Source: Timaviella obliquedivisa GSE-PSE-MK23-08B
Lineage (GTDB): Bacteria; Cyanobacteriota; Cyanobacteriia; Elainellales; Elainellaceae
Direction: 5' to 3'
Assembly (NCBI GenBank): GCA_019358855.1
Contig: JAHHII010000013.1
Span: 52,777-116,776 of the forward strand
DNA: 64,000 nt
Part shown: one piece after another, positions 30,302 to 39,415 of the stretch
Position numbering within the stretch: position 1 is the first letter of the stretch
Layout of the letters: each line of letters begins with the position of its first letter
The notes under the pieces: generated by a model
Databases searched by the model: none
What the model saw: the letters and a program-made list of their open reading frames with translations, nothing else
Told to the model about the DNA's origin: nothing
Translations under genes and position numbers: made by a program

Positions 30302-31140
30302 ACGATCCGATTATTAGTTTTAGCAACGTCAGTAAGTCCTATCCCTTTTATCGTCATGTGCGAGGGATTAAAAACGTTCTGTTTAATTTTCCAAAGAGTC
30401 TGCGATCGCTCCAGGAAGATCAGTTTGAAGCACTTCACGACATTTCTTTTGCTATTAGTGAGGGCGAAAACTTTGGAATTATTGGCAACAATGGCGCAGG
30501 CAAAAGTACAACTCTGGGACTCATTGCAGGCGTGTTGAAACCCAACAAGGGGAAAGTTGTGGTTAAGGGCAGAGTTTCGCCTTTACTGGCACTCGGCGCT
30601 GGCTTTCACCCAGAGCTAAATGGCAAAGATAACATCATCCTTAACGGTATTTTGATGGGGCTAACTCGCCGCCAAGTGCAAAGCAAATTAGAGGAAATCA
30701 TTGAATTTTCTGAGTTAGGAGAATTTATCGATCGCCCCATCCGGGTCTATTCCAGCGGAATGTTGGCACGCTTGGGCTTTTCAGTCGTCGCTCACCTTGA
30801 CCCCGAAATTTTGCTAATTGATGAAGTATTGGGCGTTGGCGATATCCGGTTTCAACAAAAGTGTCAGAAAAAGATGCTGGCTTTTAAGGAAAGTGGTGTC
30901 ACCATTGTCCTCGTCACCCATTCGATCGCCAGCATCATTGAACTGTGCGATCGCGCCATGTGGATCGAGAACCACGTCATTAAAATGATTGGTGATCCTA
31001 GAGAGATCGCCGTCAAATACTCCAGAGCTTCGGGCGTTGACCTTGGGTTAGATGCCATTCAGCCTCTAAGTTCTCAATCCAAAGTGAAACCTAAAGGAAA
31101 ACCCGCGACTGACAGCCCCTTTGGACAAGTTGCGCGGTAA
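30298..31140 (+). CDS. Polysaccharide ABC exporter, ATPase (Wzt-like, short form)
   Basis: A 280-residue ATPase partner of the upstream permease. Walker A GNNGAGKST, a signature variant YSSGMLARLGFSV and Walker B ILLIDEVLGVGD are clear, as is the VTHS H-loop. The protein lacks the C-terminal carbohydrate-binding domain seen in long Wzt proteins, so recognition of a chain-end modification is not expected; a Ser/Lys/Pro-rich tail of 25 residues follows instead. I start at ATG 30298 (four-base overlap with the permease), not at the earlier TTG 30256. Confidence 0.92.
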   Translation: MNDPIISFSNVSKSYPFYRHVRGIKNVLFNFPKSLRSLQEDQFEALHDISFAISEGENFGIIGNNGAGKSTTLGLIAGVLKPNKGKVVVKGRVSPLLALGAGFHPELNGKDNIILNGILMGLTRRQVQSKLEEIIEFSELGEFIDRPIRVYSSGMLARLGFSVVAHLDPEILLIDEVLGVGDIRFQQKCQKKMLAFKESGVTIVLVTHSIASIIELCDRAMWIENHVIKMIGDPREIAVKYSRASGVDLGLDAIQPLSSQSKVKPKGKPATDSPFGQVAR

Positions 31141-31144
31141 GTCT

Positions 31145-32911
31145 ATGAGCCAACCCATCGAACATCGGCTGACTTCAGATGAGCAATTGTGCTTCATCCA
31201 CATCCCCAAAACCGCAGGCACCACCCTAACCTCACTGCTAAACTCAAAGTTTCATCAATCTAAAATTTGCCCCGCTGAAGTGTGGAGCGAAATAATAGAG
31301 ATTCCGAGACAGGAATTAGCTCAATATCAGCTTTTTCGGGGACATTTTTTTTACGATATTGGTGAGTTGCTGCCCTGCAAGCCCGTTTACATCACCATGC
31401 TGCGGCATCCGATTGAACGAGTGATTTCTGGCTATGAATTTATGCGGCGCAATGTTCCTACCCGCACTGAGGCACTCCTCAACCATCACAAAGCCAAGAC
31501 AATGAGCCTGATGGAGTACGTTAGCGACCTGGAAAACCCCAGTATGTCGAATTCCCAAACGCGCCATTTGTCGCTTAGCCGTTATAAAGATGAGCCAGAC
31601 AAATGGTTAACTATGGCAAAGCAGCACCTCACAGAATTTGCCTGTTTCGGCTTAGTTGAACGCTTTCAAGATTCGATAGCGCTTTTATCCTACACGTTTG
31701 GCTGGAATCCGTTAGCGGAGTACTCTAACTTAATGATTGGTTCCCGTAAGCTAAAGCAAGATCAATTAGAGCCAGAGATACTGGAAATGATCGCCAGTCG
31801 CAATTCCCTAGATCTTGACCTTTACAAGTACGCTCAGGAACTTTTTGCAGATCGCCATGCCCAAATGGTGCAAACTTTGCAAGAGCGGTACAGCGATACT
31901 TCTGGCGATCGCTTCAAGCCAACCGCCATCCCAATCTCAGATCTATTAGAGCAGCATTACCGCGATCGCTATGCCGAACAACCGCAATCGCTCACCTCTC
32001 ATCTGGACTTCGACTTTAACCAGGCGCTCTCTGGCTCCGGCTGGCATCTGCGTGAAGGCAGCGAAACCACATTCCGCTGGACAGGTCCCGGCATCACCTC
32101 AACCCTAGACTTGCCGTTGGCGATCGAGCAAGATCTCACCGTCGAATTCTGTATCATCAATACCCTTGCCCCGGACATTTTGCAAAGCCTCACCCTGCAA
32201 GTCAACGATCGCCCCATTCCTCTGGGTATTCTCTATAGCCACGGCATTACCCTGGTTCAAGCCCTTATTCCTCGCGTCGCCCTAATCAGCAACACACCCT
32301 TTACACGCCTCAAGTTCCAAGTCAATCGCACCATTTCCCCGCAAGACCTCAATCCCCACGACCCCGATCGCCGTCCCGTTGGCTTAGCGTTTAGCGCTAT
32401 TCAGAGTTTTCCAGCCCAAGCCTTTCCAACGGTTGAACCTGGTAAAATTGCTGCGGCTCTGTTTGAATCGCAGCCCTGGAAAGAAACTATTAACTTTGTC
32501 CAACAGCGTCTCCAGCCCCAGCAGCAAATCCTCGCTCCTACTGTCTTTCGGGCATTCTTCCCCCAACACATTCCGGCATACACCTCGTCTTTGCCCGACT
32601 TGCGCAACTACAATCCCAGCTTACAGAAGTTCCATTGGACAATTCTCCACAAAGGCATGGTGTCGGAAAATGGCGCACTTCTCGGTAAACTAGCCTGGAT
32701 GGGATTGGTGCCGCTGTATGCCAATGAGGTATTTGTCGTGTTTGGAAAATCTCATAAGGTCAGCCTGGCGGCGATCGCCTACACAAATCCTCACGTCAAA
32801 TCCCTTTACATCAGCAGCCTCAAATACTTTTGGCAAAACCCCGATCGTCCCTGGAACCAACTTCAAACAAGCTTTAAACGCATTGTCAAGCAAAACATAA
32901 AAGTCCGCTAA
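31145..32911 (+). CDS. Multi-module sulfotransferase, paralogue 1
   Basis: 588 residues. The N-terminal domain (about 1-240) is a PAPS-dependent sulfotransferase of the heparan-sulfate type: FIHIPKTAGTT at 18-27 binds the 5'-phosphosulfate and MLRHPIERVISGYEF near 80-95 binds the 3'-phosphate. A beta-rich module follows (about 275-410: FNQALSGSGWHLREG, RWTGPGITSTLDLPLAI, FTRLKFQVNRT) and then a third alpha/beta module (about 430-545: ESQPWKETINFVQQRL, FHWTILHKGM, YANEVFVVF). I cannot name modules two and three. It begins four bases after the ABC ATPase stop, so probably transfers sulfate to the exported glycan. Confidence 0.82.
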   Translation: MSQPIEHRLTSDEQLCFIHIPKTAGTTLTSLLNSKFHQSKICPAEVWSEIIEIPRQELAQYQLFRGHFFYDIGELLPCKPVYITMLRHPIERVISGYEFMRRNVPTRTEALLNHHKAKTMSLMEYVSDLENPSMSNSQTRHLSLSRYKDEPDKWLTMAKQHLTEFACFGLVERFQDSIALLSYTFGWNPLAEYSNLMIGSRKLKQDQLEPEILEMIASRNSLDLDLYKYAQELFADRHAQMVQTLQERYSDTSGDRFKPTAIPISDLLEQHYRDRYAEQPQSLTSHLDFDFNQALSGSGWHLREGSETTFRWTGPGITSTLDLPLAIEQDLTVEFCIINTLAPDILQSLTLQVNDRPIPLGILYSHGITLVQALIPRVALISNTPFTRLKFQVNRTISPQDLNPHDPDRRPVGLAFSAIQSFPAQAFPTVEPGKIAAALFESQPWKETINFVQQRLQPQQQILAPTVFRAFFPQHIPAYTSSLPDLRNYNPSLQKFHWTILHKGMVSENGALLGKLAWMGLVPLYANEVFVVFGKSHKVSLAAIAYTNPHVKSLYISSLKYFWQNPDRPWNQLQTSFKRIVKQNIKVR

Positions 32912-32943
32912 ACCCTCAAGTCACCCATCCCTAGCCCCGCATC

Positions 32944-34725
32944 ATGAGAGCCTTTCCCAACCAATACCACCTCAAAGAAGCAGACGTGCTCTACTTCTCC
33001 CATATTCCTAAAACCGCAGGCATGACGTTTCGCACCATTGTGGAAGACCATTTCCATTGTCACGAAATTTGTCCCGCGACCCTAGGTGAACACATCGCCA
33101 GCATTTCCTCCGAACAACTCAAGCAATATCGCTTATTTCGAGGGCACTTAGGATTTGTAGACCTGTCCAAATTACTTCCAGGCAAACGATTTATCAACGT
33201 CAACATCCTCCGCGAACCTGTTGCCCGTGTTATTTCTCACTACGACTACATCCGCCGCACTCCCACAGACCCGCGCTACGACTCGCTCAAAGACATTACC
33301 TTAGAAGAATTTGCCGAGAAGCTGACCCTCGGTAAATTTGGCAAGAATATGCAAACCTATCGCGTCGCTAAGGTTGCCCAATTTAACCTGAACGACCTTT
33401 CTCCCGAAGAAATGCTAGAACTAGCCAAGCAAAGCCTCGATCAGTTTGCCTTTGCTGGAATTCTGGAAAAGTTTCAAGATTCTCTCTTTCTCCTATCCTA
33501 CATTTTTGGTTGGAAACCCATTCTCAACAGCCGCAAAGAAAATGTCTCGAAAAGTCCAAGAACTGAAGCCGAGCTATCTGCCCAAACTCTAGCGGTAATT
33601 CGAGAACAAACTCAACTCGACCAGGTGCTTTATCAGTATGCCCAGGAGATTTTTGACAGTCGCTTTGCGCAAATGAAAGAGGCATTAACTGAGCGCTACG
33701 GCTCTGAATCAGAGACAGCCTCCCTCGTTACCCTCCTAGAGAAACACGCCGAACACCGTTACAACGAACTGCAAATTTCTCCTGCCTCCACCCTAACCTA
33801 CCACTTCTGCCAACCCTTACGCGGCACCGGATGGCAGCGCCGAGAATTCCCCGATTCCAGTACCGTTTTTCGGTGGACAGGTAATACCGTTTCCACGATC
33901 GACCTTCCTTTAGCGATCGATCAAGATTTGCAGATTGAGTTTTGTATTATCAACGTTTTAGAAGCAGATGTGCTGCAAAGTTTGACATTAGAGGTTGGTG
34001 GAATGGCGGACTCTTCGAGATACCCGCAAGGGATCGCCCTCTCCGTTCTCTACCACTACGACTCTACCACCATCATAGAAGGCACCCTACCCCGCTCTGT
34101 TCTGACCGCCCCCTTCACTCGCCTCACTTTTAAGGTTAACCGTACCCTCTCCCCCCATTCCATCAATCCTAACAGACCTGATACGCGCGCTCTTGGTTTA
34201 GCCTTCACTTCTATCACAACTTTTCCGATCAAATCTGATAATTTTGGCGGTACAGCAGCATTTCTATTTGAATCTCAACCCTGGAGCGAAACTGTATCAT
34301 TTGTAAAACAGCATCTTCAACCAGGGCAACAAATTCTTGCTCCCACCATTTTTCAGGAGCAGTTTCCTAGCCATGTTTCTTCCTATCGCAGTACCTTACC
34401 CGGTGTCATTCGTAATTACAATCCTGAGTTGTTAAATACATCTGAGTTTGACTGGGCAATTATACATAAAGGTATGAAACAAGATCTGGGGGGAATTATG
34501 ACCACTCTGTTCCGCCAGCGATATCGTCCAGTTTATGCCAATGATGTGTTTGTGGTGTTTAGTAGCGATCGTCGACTATCAGCTTTAGCAATGACCAGCG
34601 TACACGTTAAAGCTCTCTACATTGATGGACTCAAGTACCTTTTCAACCAATTAGTTAAGCCCTTTCAGCCCCTCGCCAATCAATTGAAATTTAGAGTGAA
34701 ACAGATTATTCGCCCTCAAAATTAA
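32944..34725 (+). CDS. Multi-module sulfotransferase, paralogue 2
   Basis: 593 residues with the same three modules as the gene upstream. PAPS motifs: HIPKTAGMTFRT at 20-31 and ILREPVARVISHYDY near 90-105. Module two starts about 280 (FCQPLRGTGWQRREF, FRWTGNTVSTIDLPLAI) and module three about 430 (ESQPWSETVSFVKQHL, FDWAIIHKGM, YANDVFVVF). Within module two, a 24-bp dispersed repeat (34013-34036) adds a short insert read as SRYPQG, absent from the other two paralogues. Gap to the previous gene is 32 bases; no clear ribosome site precedes the ATG. Closest relative is paralogue 3. Confidence 0.82.
   Translation: MRAFPNQYHLKEADVLYFSHIPKTAGMTFRTIVEDHFHCHEICPATLGEHIASISSEQLKQYRLFRGHLGFVDLSKLLPGKRFINVNILREPVARVISHYDYIRRTPTDPRYDSLKDITLEEFAEKLTLGKFGKNMQTYRVAKVAQFNLNDLSPEEMLELAKQSLDQFAFAGILEKFQDSLFLLSYIFGWKPILNSRKENVSKSPRTEAELSAQTLAVIREQTQLDQVLYQYAQEIFDSRFAQMKEALTERYGSESETASLVTLLEKHAEHRYNELQISPASTLTYHFCQPLRGTGWQRREFPDSSTVFRWTGNTVSTIDLPLAIDQDLQIEFCIINVLEADVLQSLTLEVGGMADSSRYPQGIALSVLYHYDSTTIIEGTLPRSVLTAPFTRLTFKVNRTLSPHSINPNRPDTRALGLAFTSITTFPIKSDNFGGTAAFLFESQPWSETVSFVKQHLQPGQQILAPTIFQEQFPSHVSSYRSTLPGVIRNYNPELLNTSEFDWAIIHKGMKQDLGGIMTTLFRQRYRPVYANDVFVVFSSDRRLSALAMTSVHVKALYIDGLKYLFNQLVKPFQPLANQLKFRVKQIIRPQN
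34013..34036 (+). repeat. Dispersed 24-bp repeat, copy B (inside sulfotransferase 2)
   Basis: TTCGAGATACCCGCAAGG core followed by GATCG; one base differs from copy A at 20505-20528. It is read in frame as SRYPQG at about residues 358-363, in a loop that is several residues shorter in paralogues 1 and 3. Confidence 0.7.
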
Positions 34726-34762
34726 CAGTTTATAGAAGATCACTTAAGCAGGAGTAACCTCT

Positions 34763-36517
34763 TTGAGAGCCTTTCCCAGTCAATATACCCTTAAGGAAAA
34801 TGATGTCTTTTACTACATTCACATTCCAAAAACGGCTGGGATGACCTTTCGGACAGTTGTAGCAGACTATTTTCACAGCGATGAAATCTGTCCCGCAACG
34901 TTGGGTCACATGATGGCGCAGGTGAACCCACAGGACTTGCCTAAATATCGCCTCTTGCGAGGACACCTGGTCTATGTAGACTTTAAGACTTTGTTACCAA
35001 AAAAGAACTTTGTCCACGCCACAATGTTGCGCGAACCTGTTGCTCAACTGGTTTCGCATTACGAATATATTCGCAGGATGCCAACCGACCCAGACTACGC
35101 CAAAGTCAAAGAAATGTCACTAGAGGAGTTTGTGCAGTATTTTACGATCGCCAACTTGCGCAGAAACACCCAAACCTATCACGTTGCCAAAGCTGCTCGC
35201 TTTGATATTGAACATCTTCCTGCACAGGACGTATTTGAAATCGCCCTAGAAAGCCTCGATCATTTTGCCTTTGCCGGATTAGTAGAGCGGTTTCAAGACT
35301 CGCTGTTTTTGCTGTCTTACATTTTTGGCTGGCGACCCATTATGAATACCCGCAAAGAGAACGCTAGTAATACTCAGGGCGACCCTCGCGGTATTTGCGG
35401 AGCAGCGCGCAGTTTGCACAAAGAAAGTTACGCCGATCGCCTTTCGCCTGCAACGCTTCAGCTTATTAAAGAAAATACCCAACTCGACCAACAGCTTTAC
35501 GATTATGCCAGTCAAATCTTTAGCGATCGCTTCACGCAAATGATTGAAGACTTACAACAGCATTATCCTATTTCTATCTCTACACCATTCACCACTCCAT
35601 CACCTGAAGCATTAACGGTTCAGTTAGAAAACCATTACGAGCAACGGTATCGTAACTTAAATATTCCTACGGCTCAAACCTACCGCTATGACTTTTCCCA
35701 AGCCCTACGTGGCTCCGGTTGGCAGCGTCGAGAACAACCCACGGAAGGACTCACCTACCGCTGGACAGGCTCAGATACAGTATCAACCTTAGACTTGCCG
35801 ATCGCTATAAACCAAGATCTTATCCTCGAATTTCGGGTCATCTGCACTAATTCCATTCCTCCTGATGTTCTCAACAGCCTCATTGTGCTCGTCAACAATA
35901 CAGTCATTCCTCTCAAAATTCTTCATTTAGATCCGGTGATGCGGTTATTCCAAGGAACTATTCCTCGGTCTGTCTGCCAGCCTAGCCCCAATCAATCCTT
36001 TACTCGGCTGACGTTTCAGGTTAATCGAGTTGTGGCGTTCCGAGATCCGCGTAGTACTGATAGGCGATCGGTGGGAATTGCCATTAATGAAGTGCAGGTT
36101 TTTCCAGTAACAATGAGTGAACGAACCCTTGCGCTACAGATCTTCAACCGAGAGTTTTGGCAAGAACCTATCAGTTTTTTACAAGCCCATCTTCACCCTA
36201 AAGATGCAATCATTGCGCCTCTCTCATTCCAGGTCAAACTCTCGAATCTCATTCAGCCCAATGAAGCGATCGCAGCCCAAAACATTCAATGGGTAGTCCT
36301 TCAAAAAGATCAGACCCAAGACATTATTTCTACGTTATTCAAACTCTTTACCCAAGGCTTTCATCCCGTCTTTGCCAATGGGTTATTCGTCATTTTTACA
36401 ACCTATTCCCAACTTCCGAAAGTACCCTATAGCTCAATAGATGTTAAGCCTCTATATGTGGACATTTTGAAGCGAAATTTTCGTAAAATCGTTGCTAAAT
36501 TTACCCATGCCTCCTGA
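34763..36517 (+). CDS. Multi-module sulfotransferase, paralogue 3
   Basis: 584 residues. The start is TTG at 34763: the next codons (RAFPSQYTLKE) align with the ATG start of paralogue 2 and AGGAG lies eight bases before it. PAPS motifs are HIPKTAGMTFRT at 20-31 and MLREPVAQLVSHYEY near 90-105; in the latter the second Arg of R-x4-R is Gln, which could weaken 3'-phosphate binding. Compared with paralogue 2 there is an insert of about 18 residues near 205-225 (DPRGICGAARSLHKESY), whose DNA partly resembles the dispersed repeat in reverse. Modules two and three follow, the third less conserved (IQWVVLQKDQTQ replaces WAIIHKGM). It overlaps the next gene by 11 bases. Confidence 0.8.
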   Translation: MRAFPSQYTLKENDVFYYIHIPKTAGMTFRTVVADYFHSDEICPATLGHMMAQVNPQDLPKYRLLRGHLVYVDFKTLLPKKNFVHATMLREPVAQLVSHYEYIRRMPTDPDYAKVKEMSLEEFVQYFTIANLRRNTQTYHVAKAARFDIEHLPAQDVFEIALESLDHFAFAGLVERFQDSLFLLSYIFGWRPIMNTRKENASNTQGDPRGICGAARSLHKESYADRLSPATLQLIKENTQLDQQLYDYASQIFSDRFTQMIEDLQQHYPISISTPFTTPSPEALTVQLENHYEQRYRNLNIPTAQTYRYDFSQALRGSGWQRREQPTEGLTYRWTGSDTVSTLDLPIAINQDLILEFRVICTNSIPPDVLNSLIVLVNNTVIPLKILHLDPVMRLFQGTIPRSVCQPSPNQSFTRLTFQVNRVVAFRDPRSTDRRSVGIAINEVQVFPVTMSERTLALQIFNREFWQEPISFLQAHLHPKDAIIAPLSFQVKLSNLIQPNEAIAAQNIQWVVLQKDQTQDIISTLFKLFTQGFHPVFANGLFVIFTTYSQLPKVPYSSIDVKPLYVDILKRNFRKIVAKFTHAS

Positions 36518-37601
36518 ATCTAACGCTCTTGCCATCAATCTCTCCTTTGTTGGTAAGAAACCTACAGGACTTGCCAACTACGCTCTTAATCTCCTTCCAG
36601 AACTCCCCCTTTCTGGACTCACCTTACTAGCCCCCAAGCACTTTCCCCATCTTGAACAGCATTCTTACTATTCCATTCCCAACACGCTCACCCCAGAACA
36701 AGGAAAATCAGGGCACTTTCGCCGCCTCGTGTGGACACAACTGCAACTCCCCAAAATCTATAAGGAGCAACAATTCCAACTCCTGTTTTCCCCCATCCCA
36801 GAAGCCCCTTTAAGATCTATCTGCCGCTCTGTTGTCGTCGTTCACGATCTCATTCCGCTACGGTTCCCAAACTGGAAATCACCCCTTACCCAGTATGCTC
36901 GTCACTATATTCCTCGTGTTTTGGAACACGCTGAACACATTATTTGTAACTCCATTGCCACTGCCCAAGACGTCACCCAATTCTTTCAAATTTCCGCCCT
37001 AAAAATTACCCCTATTCCCCTCGCTCATAACGCCCAACATTTCCGCGTTTCTACCACCACATCACCGCCCGATCGCCCCTATTTTTTCTACATCGGTCGC
37101 CCCGATCCTTACAAAAATCTGCATCGGGTCATTTGGGCACTCACTGCTCTCTCTGCCGATTACCAACTCCTCATTGCTGGCTCTCCCGATCGCCGCTACA
37201 CCCCTCTCCTCCAAGCCCAAGTGCAAGAACTCGGCTTAACCGATCGCGTTCAGTTTCTCGATTACGTCACCTACGACCAGTTGCCCCAGCTGTATGGACA
37301 AGCGATCGCCCTTGTCTTTCCTAGCCTGTGGGAAGGTTTTGGCTTCCCTGTTCTGGAAGCTATGTCTTGTGGTACACCCGTCATTACTTCTAATCTATCA
37401 TCACTTCCTGAAGTCGCAGGCGATGCCGCAATTTTGGTAAATCCTTATGATAAAAACGCGATTGCCACAGCCATGCAGCAAATCGCAATGGATGATGAAG
37501 GGCGATCGCAACTTCGAGCCGCTGGATTAGTCAGAGCCAGTCAGTTTAGTTGGGCAAAAACAGGGCAGGCAACAGCAGAGGTGTTGAGTCAGTTTCTTTG
37601 A
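36507..37601 (+). CDS. Glycosyltransferase family 4
   Basis: A GT-B enzyme of 364 residues. VVVVHDLIPLRFP near residue 110 and FFYIGRPDPYKNLHRVIWAL near 190 are typical, and the donor-site E-x7-E is in EGFGFPVLEAMSCGTPVI. Members with this HDLIP motif often act as mannosyl- or rhamnosyl-transferases; the sugar here is not known. I start at ATG 36507 inside the end of sulfotransferase 3; the TTG at 36492 is also in frame. It appears to be the last gene of the exporter-sulfotransferase unit. Confidence 0.88.
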   Translation: MPPESNALAINLSFVGKKPTGLANYALNLLPELPLSGLTLLAPKHFPHLEQHSYYSIPNTLTPEQGKSGHFRRLVWTQLQLPKIYKEQQFQLLFSPIPEAPLRSICRSVVVVHDLIPLRFPNWKSPLTQYARHYIPRVLEHAEHIICNSIATAQDVTQFFQISALKITPIPLAHNAQHFRVSTTTSPPDRPYFFYIGRPDPYKNLHRVIWALTALSADYQLLIAGSPDRRYTPLLQAQVQELGLTDRVQFLDYVTYDQLPQLYGQAIALVFPSLWEGFGFPVLEAMSCGTPVITSNLSSLPEVAGDAAILVNPYDKNAIATAMQQIAMDDEGRSQLRAAGLVRASQFSWAKTGQATAEVLSQFL

Positions 37602-37638
37602 GTTTTTAAACTGGTGGGTAACGCAATTGAGATCTGAT

Positions 37639-38088
37639 ATGTCTACGCTAATTCATCGTCGAGTGGAAGCCGCACGTCAAGGAATGAACCCCACTGTTAT
37701 TTGTCGTGTTAAATCAGGCTGGGTTGTATTAGGAGATGTACAGTTCTTGCCAGGTTATTCCCTGTTGCTGCCTGACCCCGTAGTTGCTGACCTCAATGCT
37801 TTAGCAATGAGCGATCGCCTCAATTTTTTACAAGATATGACGATTTTAGGCGATGCCCTACTTGCTGTGACGGGTGCAGCACGCATCAACTACGAAATAC
37901 TAGGAAATAGTGAGGCAGCCCTCCATGCTCACGTCTTTCCAAGATATACAACAGAACCTGAAGACAAGAGGCAAAAACCAGTTTGGTTTTATGATTGGAA
38001 GAGCGCAGTAGAATTTAACTTAGAGCGAGATCGGCAATTAATGGACGAGATTGCAGAAGCGATCGGGCAACGTCAAGGCTTTGCATAA
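37639..38088 (+). CDS. HIT-family protein
   Basis: 149 residues. The catalytic histidine triad reads HAHVFPRY (H-x-H-x-x-x variant), placing the protein with nucleotide hydrolases or transferases of the HIT superfamily, but the third His of the classical HxHxHxx is replaced by Pro-Arg, so the activity may differ. The DMTILGDALLAVTGAARINYEILGNS stretch upstream is the usual helix and strand. Start at ATG 37639; a TTG at 37627 is possible. First of three small genes on the plus strand (HIT, Nudix, Coq4), not clearly one operon. Confidence 0.75.
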   Translation: MSTLIHRRVEAARQGMNPTVICRVKSGWVVLGDVQFLPGYSLLLPDPVVADLNALAMSDRLNFLQDMTILGDALLAVTGAARINYEILGNSEAALHAHVFPRYTTEPEDKRQKPVWFYDWKSAVEFNLERDRQLMDEIAEAIGQRQGFA

Positions 38089-38130
38089 TGGCAGCAACAT
38101 AACAAGTAGTTTGATATTTTTGGTTATCTT

Positions 38131-38589
38131 ATGAAAAAAGATCACATTCGTACTGTAGTTCGGGGTGTCATCTTAGTGGAGGGTTATGTTCTAGTTGCTC
38201 ATGACAAGGAAAGAACTAATAATTTTTTACCAGGCGGACATGTTGAGTTTGGAGAGAGCTTACCTGTTGCACTTGCCCGCGAACTTCTTGAAGAGGTAGG
38301 GCTTTGTATTCAAGTTTCTAATTACATTGGCATGGTTGAACATCGATGGATGGAAAGCGATCGCCATTTGCACCAAATCAATCATGTTTTTGCTGCGTTG
38401 CTTCCCCATGTAGAGGCTCTACCCTCCCTCGAATCTCGTGAAGATCATCTTGAGTTCTTCTGGTTGCGACCCTCCGAGTTATCCAAGCAAAAGCTCTTAC
38501 CATCGCCGATTATAGGATTGATAGAGCATTTTGTTAGCGGCGATCGTAGCGCATTCTGGGATTCTACCTTTGCAACCCCTAAGTTTTAG
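38131..38589 (+). CDS. Nudix hydrolase
   Basis: 152 residues. The Nudix box is complete: GGHVEFGESLPVALARELLEEVGL at about 35-58, with the G-x5-E-x7-R-E-x2-E-E-x-G-U pattern. It hydrolyses a nucleoside diphosphate linked to some other group; the substrate cannot be told. It lies 42 bases after the HIT gene, and both could act on nucleotides. ATG at 38131. Confidence 0.88.
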   Translation: MKKDHIRTVVRGVILVEGYVLVAHDKERTNNFLPGGHVEFGESLPVALARELLEEVGLCIQVSNYIGMVEHRWMESDRHLHQINHVFAALLPHVEALPSLESREDHLEFFWLRPSELSKQKLLPSPIIGLIEHFVSGDRSAFWDSTFATPKF

Positions 38590-38625
38590 TACCATTGAAC
38601 TCTTAACCTTACCCAGCACTTAGTC

Positions 38626-39288
38626 ATGAAATTTCAAGATTTACTTGGGCGACAACGGGATGTGCTGTCCACCCTAAAGGGAGCGATGACCCTAATCCGC
38701 GACCCCGAAAAAACGGATTCTGTTTACGATATTGAGGATGGTTTGCGACATATTGAAGCAACTCGTCTGGCTGTAGAGTTTGCTAAGTCTAAGCCGGGAG
38801 TTGCCCCCCTCTTTGAAGAACGCTATTTGGCACCTCCCCCAGATATTGCAGCGCTGCTTCAATTTTCACAAGAATCTTTGGGTTATGCCTATGCCAGCTA
38901 CATTACCAACGCTGGATTTGACCCCAATTTCTATCGCAAAGCAGAGGTTACTGACGACGTTACCTATTTTCTGATGCGAATGCGACAAACCCATGATATT
39001 TGGCATATCGTCACCAATTTTGGCGTAGATGTCATGGGTGAATTAGGGCTAAAAGCATTTGAATTGGCGCAAGTTCGTCGTCCGTTGGCAGCAATGCTGG
39101 TTGCCGGAAGCGTAATTGAAACACTGCTTAAGAAACCCGCAGCCCTGGATAGGTTGCTTGATGTCATTCCTGCTGGCTGTCGGATGGGGACTCAGGCGCA
39201 GCCCTTACTGGCGCAAAAATGGGAAGAAGATTGGGAGAAATCCTTGGCAGAGTGGCGATCGCAATTAGGGATTAAACTCGGTGCATAG
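38626..39288 (+). CDS. Coq4-family protein
   Basis: 220 residues, helical. The diagnostic metal-binding motif HDIWHIVTNFGVDVMGELG (H-D-x-x-H-x11-E) lies at about 123-141. In yeast and humans Coq4 acts in ubiquinone synthesis (oxidative decarboxylation of the ring); cyanobacteria make plastoquinone and phylloquinone, so a role in quinone or another lipid-like substrate is inference. ATG at 38626. Confidence 0.8.
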   Translation: MKFQDLLGRQRDVLSTLKGAMTLIRDPEKTDSVYDIEDGLRHIEATRLAVEFAKSKPGVAPLFEERYLAPPPDIAALLQFSQESLGYAYASYITNAGFDPNFYRKAEVTDDVTYFLMRMRQTHDIWHIVTNFGVDVMGELGLKAFELAQVRRPLAAMLVAGSVIETLLKKPAALDRLLDVIPAGCRMGTQAQPLLAQKWEEDWEKSLAEWRSQLGIKLGA

Positions 39289-39415
39289 GAAGCGATCGCG
39301 GCATGGCGTTTCCCTCTACAGAGGCTTGAGTGGAACGTTCAAGCAGGCATAATTCCTCCAATCCTTAGAGGTTACCTTTATGATCAGGTAACACGTTTCA
39401 CCTAGAACCCGCCTA

